Shown here piece by piece: positions 51,318 through 59,411 of a stretch of 64,000 bases of DNA. A model generated the notes under the pieces. It was not told the DNA's origin. It ran no database searches and worked only from the letters and a program-made list of their open reading frames with translations. Made by a program: the position numbers and the translations under genes. Origin of the DNA: CAVPFA01 sp963703655. Lineage in GTDB: Bacteria > Actinomycetota > Acidimicrobiia > Acidimicrobiales > Bog-793. The stretch spans positions 62,001 to 126,000 of the forward strand of contig CAVPFA010000005.1 in the NCBI GenBank assembly GCA_963703655.1. Reading direction: 5' to 3'. Each line of letters begins with the position of its first letter. The stretch's first letter is position 1.

Positions 51318-52859
51318 GTGCCAGGAGTGCTGGACGAGGCGATGCCGAAAGGCGGCCGCCCCCGCCAGCTGTGCTCGCGCACGGTGCTTTTGGGCGTGAT
51401 GCTCGCGCTCGACTCGGGACGCCCGGCCCACCTCGAGGCCGCCCACCGGGCGCTGTCGTGGCTGAGCGTTCCCGACCAGCTCGCCTTGAAGGTGGCGGTC
51501 ATCGACGGCGGCCGGCGCCACATCGCCACCTACCGGCAGTTCGAGGACACCTTCTCGGTGATGTGCCGGCTGGTCGACCCCTCACCCGTGCCGTCGTTCC
51601 GGGGCGTCGCGGAGCCGGCGCGACGAGCCCACTTGGGCTCTTGGCGGGCAGGCGTCGACGAGAAGGCGGCCACCGACCAGCTCGACCGCCTCGTCGACGC
51701 CCTCGTGGAGGCGAGCGTGCCGGAGGCCTACAAGAGCGCCTCGAGATCGCTCGCCGTCGACTGGACGGACCATGAGACCTGGAGCCGGCCGAGGTCAAGA
51801 GACGACCTCCAGCCGGCGAACGACCCCGATGCCTCCTGGGGACATGCCAAGCGCAACGCCCCGGGGGCCAAGGACTGCCTGTTCTTCGGCTACTACGCCC
51901 AGGTGGCCACGATGGTCGCCGACGAGGGCGGCGCACCGGTCCCCGAGCTCGTCCGCCGCATCGCCTTTGCGGCCCCCCGGGTCGACCCGCCAGGACTCAT
52001 GGCCGAGACGCTTTCGCGCATGGGCGAGGCGATCAGCCTCGGGGATGTGATCGCCGACTGCGGCTATTCCAACCGCGAACCGCGAAGTTGGGCGCGGCCC
52101 TTGCGGTCGATCGGGGCAAGCCTCGTGATGGACCTGCACCCGAACGACCGGGGCATACGAGGTGACTTCGAGGGGGCGATCTCGGCCAACGGCCAGCTCT
52201 ACTGCCCGAAGACGCCCGCCATGCTGGTTGGCCTCGGCCCGCTGCGCCGGGGAGCCTCGAGCGAGGAGATCGCCGAGCACGAGCACCGATGCGCCGAGCT
52301 TGCCCGATACCGGCTCTCTCCGGTCGCGGCCCCCGACGAGGACGGCTACCAGCGTCTTTGTTGCCCGGCGGTGGCAAACAAGATCCGCTGTCTGTTAAAG
52401 CCCGCCTCGATGAAGCTCTCCGCAGAGCGCCCGAGCGTGCTCGAGCCGCCCGCCCGCCCACTCTCGCGTTGCTGTGCTCAGCAGACGATCACCGTGCCAC
52501 CACAGGTGAACGAGAAGACCCGCCAAAAGCACGCCTACCCGAGCGCGGCTCACGCCCGCAGCTATGCGCGGCGCACGGCCGCCGAGCGCACCTACGCCTC
52601 GCTCGCGGACCCCTCGGCGGGTGGCATCCGCCGGGGCTGGAGCCGACTGTTCGGCTTGGCGAAGAACACGCTCCTCTACGCCCTCGCCGTCGCGGTGCGC
52701 AACGTCAGGGTCACCGAGTCATTCGAGCGCTCCAGAGCCGAGAAGGCCCGGCGTGAGGCCTTGGGAGGTGGCACACGGCGGCGCCGTCGGCGGCACCAGC
52801 GCGACGAGCCGGTGCCCGACGAGCCACCTTTTGTCGAGGTTCCGACCGCACCCGGCTAG
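51318..52859 (+). CDS. DDE transposase
   Basis: The protein has 513 residues. Likely catalytic positions are in LAVDWTDHETW (first Asp), VIADCGYSNRE (second Asp) and the C-terminal AAERTYASL-x-GWSRLFGLAKNTL region (Glu), the layout of large DDE transposases such as the IS1182/ISL3 type. The C-terminus is arginine-rich. The GTG at 51318 is the first usable start, but family-like sequence (RQQRRFAFEAILDASG) extends upstream in frame to about 51265, overlapping the previous stop. A coupled or frameshifted start from the recombinase-like gene is therefore possible. Confidence 0.75.
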   Translation: MPGVLDEAMPKGGRPRQLCSRTVLLGVMLALDSGRPAHLEAAHRALSWLSVPDQLALKVAVIDGGRRHIATYRQFEDTFSVMCRLVDPSPVPSFRGVAEPARRAHLGSWRAGVDEKAATDQLDRLVDALVEASVPEAYKSASRSLAVDWTDHETWSRPRSRDDLQPANDPDASWGHAKRNAPGAKDCLFFGYYAQVATMVADEGGAPVPELVRRIAFAAPRVDPPGLMAETLSRMGEAISLGDVIADCGYSNREPRSWARPLRSIGASLVMDLHPNDRGIRGDFEGAISANGQLYCPKTPAMLVGLGPLRRGASSEEIAEHEHRCAELARYRLSPVAAPDEDGYQRLCCPAVANKIRCLLKPASMKLSAERPSVLEPPARPLSRCCAQQTITVPPQVNEKTRQKHAYPSAAHARSYARRTAAERTYASLADPSAGGIRRGWSRLFGLAKNTLLYALAVAVRNVRVTESFERSRAEKARREALGGGTRRRRRRHQRDEPVPDEPPFVEVPTAPG

Positions 52860-53060
52860 ACGACCGCCTCTTCGCGCCCGAGGGCGCCGCCATCAGAAAA
52901 GCCGGTTCGCTCTTTCTTCGACGCGCCCTATGGAGAACTCTCGGCCGCAAAACGGCCTTGCAGAACAGCCAAGCACGACTGTCACAGCTCCGTGCTCTGA
53001 TGCAGCAAGCGATCGCCGGCTTCGGTGAACCTGACGTGCGACCTTTCGTGAAGAATTTAG

Positions 53061-53137
53061 TGGTGGAGGCGAAGGGACTCGAACCCTCGGACCTCCTGAC
53101 TGCCAGTCAGGCGCTCTACCAACTGAGCTACGCCCCC
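53061..53137 (-). tRNA. tRNA-Ala (GGC), with encoded CCA
   Basis: Full cloverleaf on the minus strand: acceptor GGGGGCG pairing with CGCCTCC, D stem GCTC/GAGC, anticodon stem CCTGA/TCAGG with loop CTGGCAG (anticodon GGC, 53102-53104), T stem GAGGG/CCCTT with loop TTCGAGT, discriminator A and CCA at 53061-53063. Its 3' half recurs at 17717-17757, marking it as the integration target of the island. Confidence 0.95.
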
Positions 53138-53229
53138 GTAGGTCCTTCGCATTTTAGACCAGCCTTGTTCAGGACGGGAAAAGGGCAGCTATCGTCCGAG
53201 CACCGGCTGGAAAGGTCGTGGCGGTGATC

Positions 53230-53622
53230 ATGCGACGGGCAGGGGCGGTGGTTGAACGGGCAGGGGCGGCGGCGGACCTTGCCGCAGTTCTTGTGTTCGT
53301 GGCCATTGGCCGTACCGTCCACGCTCATGGCCTGAGCGTCGCCGGCCTGGCCTCGACCGCGTGGCCATTCCTCGTGGGACTGGCGGTCGGCTGGCTCGCG
53401 CTGGCCCGCGGCTCCGGACTCTCCCGGACCTCTCTCTCGGGCGGCCTGGTGGTGTTGATCTCGACCGTGGCGATAGGGATGGCCCTACGCGTCGTGGCAC
53501 GTCAGGGGATCGCGTTCGCCTTCGTTCTGGTGGCACTCGGCTTCCTCGGCGCCGCGATGGCCGGCTGGCGGGTATTGCTCGCGGTGTCCCAGAGGTCGCG
53601 GTCGCAAAGCCGGTCCTCTTGA
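53230..53622 (+). CDS. DUF3054 membrane protein
   Basis: The protein has 130 residues from the ATG (a GTG four codons earlier is possible). Four hydrophobic segments: AAADLAAVLVFVAIGRTVHA, STAWPFLVGLAVGWLALARG, GGLVVLISTVAIGMALRVVA and IAFAFVLVALGFLGAAMAGW. The pattern with R-T/H in the first helix and W-P-F-L-x-G is typical of DUF3054. Function unknown. It lies outside the island, next to the tRNA gene. Confidence 0.85.
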   Translation: MRRAGAVVERAGAAADLAAVLVFVAIGRTVHAHGLSVAGLASTAWPFLVGLAVGWLALARGSGLSRTSLSGGLVVLISTVAIGMALRVVARQGIAFAFVLVALGFLGAAMAGWRVLLAVSQRSRSQSRSS

Positions 53623-53921
53623 GGCTCGGGCTCGAAACGGGCACGAATCCTTGCGAGCGCCAAGAGAGTGCTCAAGGACGACGCAGTTACTGCCGATGTA
53701 TGGTGCACGACCCGGTTGCCTTGCGAGGGAAGCACAGGGCCGTGCACCGCCCTCGAGTATGTCGCTCATGAGGGCGGTGCACGGTGATGGTCCCTGACAG
53801 ACCGTTGCCGGAGCTCGTCTACTGGTGCAGGTTTGGGCATGGCCAATCGGGTCGTGGCATACCCGCCGTCCACACCTCACCGCGTTCGCCGGGCCCCTGA
53901 GGGTCGCCCACACCAGCCCAG

Positions 53922-53927
53922 TATCCT
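53922..53927 (+). promoter_or_regulatory. -10 box of leuS, leaderless start
   Basis: TATCCT ends seven bases before the GTG at 53935, the start that fits known LeuRS N-termini. No ribosome binding site is present. The -35 region is weak (GGTCGC at about 17 bases). Confidence 0.5.
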
Positions 53928-53934
53928 GTTTCCC

Positions 53935-56391
53935 GTGGAGGAATACGACTTTCGCGAGGTCGAGGAGCGCTGGCAGAGGCGCTGGGAGAAGGACGGCACC
54001 TACCGGGTCGATCTCGACGATCTCCGGCCGCCCTACTACGTGCTGAGCATGTATCCGTACCCGAGCGGGCCCGCCCATCAGGGCCACATCCGCAATTACA
54101 CTTTCGGCGACGTCCTCGTGCGCCAGCGCACGATGCAGGGCCATGCGGTGCTGAGCCCTTTCGGCTTTGACTCGTTCGGCCTGCCCGCCGAGAACGCGGC
54201 GATCAGGGGAGGCGCGCATCCGCGCGTCTACACAGAGGCGCGCATCGCCGAGCTGAAGGCGTCCGTGAAGCGCCTGGGCGCGGTCTACGACTGGCGACGC
54301 GAGATGCGCAGCCACGACCCGGACTACATGCGGTGGAACCAGGTCATCTTCCTCGAGTTGCTCCGAGCCGGCCTCGCCTACCGGGCGGAGGCCCCTGTCA
54401 ACTGGTGCCCCGGATGCCACACCGTGCTTGCCAACGAACAGGTCCTTCCGGACGGGACGTGCGAGCGATCCGGCGACGTTGTCGAACGGCGCAACCTCGA
54501 GCAGTGGTTCCTGCGGATCACCGACTACGCCGACGAGCTGCTGGACGCTCTGGACGGCCTCGACTGGCCCGAGCGCGTGAAGACGATGCAGCGCAACTGG
54601 ATCGGCCGGTCCGACGGAGCACAGTTCCGCATGGTCGTCGACGGGCGGCCTGATATCGAGGTCGAGGTCTTCACGACACGCCCGGACACGACCTACGGCA
54701 TGACCTACGTGGTGCTGGCGCCCGAGCACCCGCTCGTCGCTGAGCTCGTGACCGAGGCTCACTTCGAGGAGGTCGCCGATCTTCGCGCCCGGGCCATGCG
54801 AGCGACCGACATCGAGCGCCAGTCCTCCGAGGGCACGCTCGAAAAGCGCGGCGCCTTCACCGGCAGCTACTGCATCAACCCTTTCAACGGCGAGCGCGTG
54901 CCCGTCTACGTGGCGGACTACGTCCTCATGGGCTACGGCACCGGGGCGATCATGGGGGTACCGGCAGAAGACGAGCGTGACTTCGCGTTTGCCGAGGCCT
55001 ACGGCCTGCCGATACTACGAACCGTCGAGCCGCCGGAGGGCTTCTCCGGGGGCGCCTATACAGGCGACGGGCTCAAGATCAACAGCGGCTTCCTCGACGG
55101 GCTCGACGTGCCGACGGCGAAGGGACTTGCCACCGAGTTCCTCGAGGAGCTCGGCGTCGGCTCTCGCAAGGTCAACTTCCGCCTGCGCGACTGGCTGATC
55201 AGCCGCCAGCGCTACTGGGGATGCCCGATCCCGGTTGTGCACTGCCCCGACCACGGGATCGTGCCCGTTCCCGTCGACGAGCTCCCGATCCTTCTCCCCG
55301 ACGACGTCGAGTTCAGACCGACGGGCGAGTCGCCGCTGCGCTATGACGAGGGCTTCTTGAAGACGACGTGCCCGATCGATGGCGGCCCGGCCACCCGCGA
55401 GACCGACACCATGGACACCTTCGTTGACTCGGCGTGGTATTTCCTGCGGTTCTGCAATCCTCACGACGAGACGGCCCCGGTCGACATCGGCGCGGCCCGC
55501 CACTACATGCCTGTCGACCAGTACATCGGCGGGATCACGCACGCGATCTTGCACCTGCTCTATGCCCGTTTCTTTACCCGGGCCCTGGCCGACACCGGGC
55601 TCGGTCCGAAGGAGGTGAGGGAGCCTTTCGCGCAGCTCTTCTGCCAGGGCATGATCCGCCTCGGGGGTCGGGCGATGTCGAAGTCCAGAGGCAACGTCGT
55701 GTCGCCCGACGAGTACTTCGCGACGGTTGGAGCCGATTCGTTGCGGTTGCTTCACCTGTTCATCGGCCCCCCGGTGGACGACGTCGACTGGACCGAGCAG
55801 ACCGAGGAGATCCTCGAAGGCTGCGCCCGCTACCTCGGCCGGGTCTGGCGCCTGGCGACCGAGGTTCCGGAGAGATCCGAAGAGACTGCCGGGGACACCG
55901 CAAGCGCCGAGGCCGGCGAGCTTCGCCGCGCCGTTCACCACACGATCGCCCGTGTCACCCACGACATCGAGCGCTACGCGTTCAACACCGCGGTCGCGGC
56001 GTGTATGGAGCTGACGAACACCATCGCCCGCCACGCCCGATCCGGAACCGGGCGGGCCGTGGTCGACGAGTCGATCGACACGCTGCTCCAGCTGCTAGCC
56101 CCGCTCGTGCCTCACCTCGCGGCCGAGGCCTACGAACGCCGGCGTGGCGACAACGTCCACACCCGCCCGTGGCCCGTCGCTGACGTGCGACTGCTCACCG
56201 AGCAAAAGGTGACGATGGTCGTGCAGGTAGGGGGCAAGGTCAAGGACCGGATCGAGGTCGACCGGGACATCTCCGAGAACGCCGCCGCAGACGCCGCCCT
56301 CTCGTCCCCGAAGGTGCGGGAGATTCTTCGCGACTCGCCGCCGACGCGCGTTATCGCCCGGCCGCCCCGGCTCGTCAATATCGTCCCTTGA
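53935..56391 (+). CDS. leuS: Leucyl-tRNA synthetase
   Basis: The protein has 818 residues from the GTG at 53935, which gives the usual EEYDFREVEERWQRRWEKDG start. A class I catalytic core with HIGH-type motif (YPYPSGPAHQGHIRNY, ~residue 40) is followed by the CP1 editing domain (threonine-rich FTTRPDTTYGMTYV, ~247; PAEDERDFAF), then GGPATRETDTMDTFVDSAWY, the KMSKS loop (AMSKSRGNVVSPDEY, ~580) and the anticodon-binding and C-terminal domains (VQVGGKVKDRIEV). It charges tRNA-Leu and clears misactivated amino acids. Bacterial type, full length and intact. The frame extends 34 codons upstream of this start without conservation. Confidence 0.97.
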   Translation: MEEYDFREVEERWQRRWEKDGTYRVDLDDLRPPYYVLSMYPYPSGPAHQGHIRNYTFGDVLVRQRTMQGHAVLSPFGFDSFGLPAENAAIRGGAHPRVYTEARIAELKASVKRLGAVYDWRREMRSHDPDYMRWNQVIFLELLRAGLAYRAEAPVNWCPGCHTVLANEQVLPDGTCERSGDVVERRNLEQWFLRITDYADELLDALDGLDWPERVKTMQRNWIGRSDGAQFRMVVDGRPDIEVEVFTTRPDTTYGMTYVVLAPEHPLVAELVTEAHFEEVADLRARAMRATDIERQSSEGTLEKRGAFTGSYCINPFNGERVPVYVADYVLMGYGTGAIMGVPAEDERDFAFAEAYGLPILRTVEPPEGFSGGAYTGDGLKINSGFLDGLDVPTAKGLATEFLEELGVGSRKVNFRLRDWLISRQRYWGCPIPVVHCPDHGIVPVPVDELPILLPDDVEFRPTGESPLRYDEGFLKTTCPIDGGPATRETDTMDTFVDSAWYFLRFCNPHDETAPVDIGAARHYMPVDQYIGGITHAILHLLYARFFTRALADTGLGPKEVREPFAQLFCQGMIRLGGRAMSKSRGNVVSPDEYFATVGADSLRLLHLFIGPPVDDVDWTEQTEEILEGCARYLGRVWRLATEVPERSEETAGDTASAEAGELRRAVHHTIARVTHDIERYAFNTAVAACMELTNTIARHARSGTGRAVVDESIDTLLQLLAPLVPHLAAEAYERRRGDNVHTRPWPVADVRLLTEQKVTMVVQVGGKVKDRIEVDRDISENAAADAALSSPKVREILRDSPPTRVIARPPRLVNIVP

Positions 56392-56473
56392 GCGCACCCA
56401 CGCCGGCAGCCGGCCCCGGCGGCGGTCGCGGCGCGTCTGACGCGGCGCCGAGTCGTCGGCGAGCATCGCCCTC

Positions 56474-56818
56474 GTGAACCTCCGGGACGTGCGGAAGCTC
56501 GCGCTCTCGTTGCCCGAGGCGACCGAGGAGCCGCATTTCGACATGTCCTCGTTCCGGGTGCGAGGAAAGATCTTCGCCACCGTCGCGCCCGACGGACAGC
56601 ACCTTCACGTCTTCGTCGACGAGGACGAGGTGCGGGCCTCGGTCGCGGAGGAGCCGTCGGTGTTCGAGGAGCTGTGGTGGGGCAAGCGCCTGCGGGGTGT
56701 TCGAGTCAACCTCCGCGCGGCTCGTGCCAATCCGGTCCGGCAGCTGCTCACCGATTCGTGGCGGGCGAAGGCGCCTCGTCGAGTCGTCGCCGAGTTCGAC
56801 GGCACCCGTTCGTCGTAG
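56474..56818 (+). CDS. MmcQ/YjbR-family protein
   Basis: The protein has 114 residues from a GTG. Family pattern: DVRKLALSLPEATEEPHFDM, SSFRVRGKIFATVAPDGQHL, HVFVDEDEVRASVAE and LLTDSWRAKAPRRVVAEFD. The fold resembles a double-wing DNA-binding protein, and the function is uncertain. Located 80 bases after leuS, convergent with the carbonic anhydrase gene. Confidence 0.9.
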   Translation: MNLRDVRKLALSLPEATEEPHFDMSSFRVRGKIFATVAPDGQHLHVFVDEDEVRASVAEEPSVFEELWWGKRLRGVRVNLRAARANPVRQLLTDSWRAKAPRRVVAEFDGTRSS

Positions 56819-56836
56819 GACCCGCGGCGGCCGGCC

Positions 56837-57328
56837 TCAGAGGACTTCTCGCAGCCGTCCCGTTCTGACGTCGTAGACGAATCCCCGCACCGAGTCCTTC
56901 TTGGGGATGAACGGGCTCGCCTTGATGCGTGCGATCGACTGGCGAACATCCTCGTCGAGGTCCGGGAAGGCCTCGGCCGCCCACTCCGGCTTGATTCCGA
57001 CCTCGTCCTGGATCTGCAGTTTGAACTGGTCGTCGGTGAAGGTGAGCATGCCGCAATCGGTGTGGTGGACGAGCACGATCTCCTCGGTTCCGAGCAGCCG
57101 CTGCGAGATCGCGAGCGAGCGAATCTCGTCGTCGGTCACGACGCCGCCGGCGTTCCGGATGACGTGGGCGTCGCCCTCCTGCAGACCGAGGGCGCCGTAG
57201 GGGTTGAGCCTCGCGTCCATGCACGCGAGCACCGCCACCTTCTTGCCCGGAGGCAGCGGCAGGTCTCCCTTGTGAAACGAGGCGGCGTAGGCCTCGTTGT
57301 TGCGCAGCAGTTCGTCAGTCACGCTCAT
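56837..57328 (-). CDS. Beta-class carbonic anhydrase
   Basis: The protein has 163 residues. Zinc ligands are in VAVLACMDARLNPYGALGL (Cys, with the Asp-Arg dyad) and LVHHTDCGMLTF (His and Cys). RNAGGVVTDDEIRSLAIS follows the usual spacing. It interconverts CO2 and bicarbonate in the cytoplasm. This is the short beta-CA type common in actinobacteria. The start at 57328 is followed directly by conserved sequence, with GAGGAGGGTTTGCG upstream as ribosome binding site. Confidence 0.95.
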   Translation of the reverse strand: MSVTDELLRNNEAYAASFHKGDLPLPPGKKVAVLACMDARLNPYGALGLQEGDAHVIRNAGGVVTDDEIRSLAISQRLLGTEEIVLVHHTDCGMLTFTDDQFKLQIQDEVGIKPEWAAEAFPDLDEDVRQSIARIKASPFIPKKDSVRGFVYDVRTGRLREVL

Positions 57329-57416
57329 CGCAAACCCTCCTCACCGGGCAAGTCCCAATCCTGACTTATCCCATCAGCTTTAGTAACTTAGCCCGACGTC
57401 CCGGACCGCCGTGCGC

Positions 57417-58304
57417 TCACCCTTCGCCGGACTCGCCCCGCAGATACCGCTCCAGCTCGGCCGCGATCTCGTCTCCCGTGGGTACCATCCGGTCGTCGAA
57501 GTCCACCGGCACACCCTCGAGCGCGTCGATCTGCTGCTCGAGCTGGTTGACCATCGCCTGGTGTTCGGCGCTCTGGGCGATGAGCTCGTCGACCTTGTGG
57601 CGCGCCGCCTCGGCAGCCTCAGTGAGGACGTCGGAGTCGATTACGAGACCGGAAAGGCTCGCGAGACCGTCCAGCAATGCGAGCGACGCCGCAGGAAACG
57701 GCATCGCCGCCACGTAGTGCGGAACCCGTGCCCACAGTCCGATCGAGGGTATCCCCGCTGTCGAGCAGGCCCGCTCGATCGCCGCCTGGATCCCTGCGGG
57801 GACCTCGAGGGTGCCCGATACGAAGCCGATCTGCTGGGCCAGCTGGCTCTCGGAGGCCGTCGCCGCGAGCTTGATCGGCCGTGTGTGCGGAGCCCCGGCC
57901 GGGAACCCGCCGAAGCCGACCATGAGCCGAACCCCGAGAGCGGTGGCGAGCTCGGCCACGTCCTCTGAGAAGGAACGCCAGCGCATGTCGGGCTCCGGAC
58001 CGGCCAGCATGGCGATGCCCGAGCCGAGGCGGTCGGCTCCGACTCGAAGCGTCACCTCCGGCCAGTCGAGCTCGTCGTTGATCCCGTCGACGATCCTCAG
58101 CTGAGGCCGGCGGGCGCGCTGGTCGAGCAGCTCCTCGGAGTCGAACACCGCGTACGGTCGCGTCTCGACGGACTCGAGCAGGCTCGTCATCGCGGTCGTG
58201 CCGGCAAGTCCCGCATCGACCCACCCTTCGAGCGCGACGACGAGCACGGGGGAGGAGGGCGCCTCCTCGCCCGTGAGCCGGTAGAGGGGCGACGGGACGC
58301 TCAT
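57417..58304 (-). CDS. PAC2-family protein
   Basis: The protein has 295 residues. PAC2 pattern: PVLVVALEGWVDAGLAGTTA, RRPQLRIVDGINDELDWPEV, VAELATALGVRLMVGFGGFP, ASESQLAQQIGFVSGTLEVP and SIGLWARVPHYVAAMPFPAA. A C-terminal coiled segment (HKVDELIAQSAEHQAMVNQL) follows. The family is related to proteasome assembly chaperones, and actinobacterial members are usually single-gene proteins of unclear role. It overlaps the upstream phosphotransferase gene by four bases, so both are co-translated. Confidence 0.93.
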   Translation of the reverse strand: MSVPSPLYRLTGEEAPSSPVLVVALEGWVDAGLAGTTAMTSLLESVETRPYAVFDSEELLDQRARRPQLRIVDGINDELDWPEVTLRVGADRLGSGIAMLAGPEPDMRWRSFSEDVAELATALGVRLMVGFGGFPAGAPHTRPIKLAATASESQLAQQIGFVSGTLEVPAGIQAAIERACSTAGIPSIGLWARVPHYVAAMPFPAASLALLDGLASLSGLVIDSDVLTEAAEAARHKVDELIAQSAEHQAMVNQLEQQIDALEGVPVDFDDRMVPTGDEIAAELERYLRGESGEG

Positions 58305-59356
58305 CTATGTTTCCTTCCAGTTGGCAAGGCCAATCGCTCGACCGTCATCCGCGCCTGCTCCGCGAGCTGGCTCACCTGGGCTCCGAACGCCTCGGTGCCC
58401 GAGCGGTCGCCCGCCGCGAATCCCGCCGCGTAGCGCGCCCGCACACCCTGGAGGATGCACGCCAGCTTCCAGTAGCCGAACGCGATGTAGAAGTCGAGGC
58501 CCGAGAGATCCCGGCCCGTTTGTTCGTGGTAGCGCTCTGCCAGCTCGGCGCGCGTCAAGAAACCAGGCAGCGTCGTCGGTGCAAGCCCGAGCGCGGAGAA
58601 CTCGTCGCCCGGGTCGGTCCAGTAGACCATCAGGAGGCCGAGGTCCGCGAGCTGGTCGCCGAGCGTGCAGATCTCCCAGTCGAGCACCGCGACAACCGAG
58701 CCGTCGTCGTTCAGCATCGCGTTGTCTAGCCGGTAGTCGCCGTGCACAATGGCCGATCGGCCTTGGGCTGGGATCGCCGACGCGAGCACCTCGTACACCC
58801 GGTCGACGTCGGCCGGACGGTCGACGCCTTCGATCTGGGACCGGTCGAACTGCCCGTGCCAGCGCTCGAGTTGCCGGGCGATGTAGCCCTCCCTCCGGCC
58901 TAGGTCGCCGAGGCCGACGGCATCGACCTCGACAGCGTGCAGCTCGGCGAGAACCTCGACGAGCGACTCTCCGGCACGGCGCCGGCCGCGCTCGTCGAGA
59001 ACGGCTTGGGCCGTCTCGGCGTCGCGGACGATGTGGCCGCGCACGAGCTCCATCACGTAGAACGCGGCGCCCGTCACCGCCGCGTCACCGCAGTACCCGA
59101 GCGTTCTGGGCACAGGTACCGGCGTCGGGCCGAGCGCCGTCACCACGCGGTACTCGCGGCCCATGTCGTGCGCGGTAGGCAGCACGTAGCCCGCCGGCGG
59201 CCGCCGGAGCACGACCTCGCGCCCGGCGGCGTCGCTGACCTTGTAGGTCAGGTTCGAGCGCCCTCCGGCGATGAGCTCGAAACTGAAAGGCGCGACGAGC
59301 GAGTCGACGTTCGCCTCCAGCCATGCGCTCACCAGCGCCTCGTCGATGCCTTCCAC
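58301..59356 (-). CDS. Phosphotransferase (APH/ACAD10-like kinase)
   Basis: The protein has 351 residues. The kinase fold is clear: SFELIAGGRSNLTYKVSDAA and VVLRRPPAGYVLPTAHDMGR (ATP loop and lysine region), VHGDYRLDNAMLNDDGSVVA (catalytic HGDxxxxN) and AVLDWEICTLGDQLADLGLL (DxE metal motif). This subgroup, related to ACAD10/11 N-domains, phosphorylates hydroxyacyl groups or other small hydroxyl compounds rather than aminoglycosides. It lies in the leftward core operon between the SDR and PAC2 genes. Confidence 0.92.
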   Translation of the reverse strand: MEGIDEALVSAWLEANVDSLVAPFSFELIAGGRSNLTYKVSDAAGREVVLRRPPAGYVLPTAHDMGREYRVVTALGPTPVPVPRTLGYCGDAAVTGAAFYVMELVRGHIVRDAETAQAVLDERGRRRAGESLVEVLAELHAVEVDAVGLGDLGRREGYIARQLERWHGQFDRSQIEGVDRPADVDRVYEVLASAIPAQGRSAIVHGDYRLDNAMLNDDGSVVAVLDWEICTLGDQLADLGLLMVYWTDPGDEFSALGLAPTTLPGFLTRAELAERYHEQTGRDLSGLDFYIAFGYWKLACILQGVRARYAAGFAAGDRSGTEAFGAQVSQLAEQARMTVERLALPTGRKHR

Positions 59357-59411
59357 TGCCGCAGCAGGCTACCGGCCCGTGGTGCGAGATCGGATGACCG
59401 CAGCCTCGCCG

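Larger units (their letters stand above)
49825..53052. mobile_element. 3.2-kb element with DUF6788, recombinase-like and DDE transposase genes
   Basis: TTCACGAAAGG at 49825-49835 and its exact reverse complement CCTTTCGTGAA at 53042-53052 form 11-bp terminal inverted repeats. Between them are three apparently intact genes and nothing else. The element abuts the 3' end of the tRNA-Ala gene (9 bases away). DUF6788 genes are often found beside transposases, so the trio is probably a genuine unit. I cannot name the IS family, and no convincing target duplication is seen (a TTAG lies near both ends). Confidence 0.65.
17649..53137. mobile_element. Putative tRNA-Ala-integrated genomic island, about 35 kb
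   Basis: Boundaries are the truncated tRNA copy on the left and the intact tRNA-Ala(GGC) gene on the right, as direct repeats in the orientation expected for integration at the tRNA 3' end. The interior holds remnants of serine and tyrosine recombinases, IS110, IS30 and a DDE element, many truncated genes and accessory functions, while the right flank is core genes. No intact integrase remains, so the island is probably no longer mobile as a whole. It may be several stacked insertions rather than one element; a further 15-bp copy of the tRNA end lies at 49795. Confidence 0.6.
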
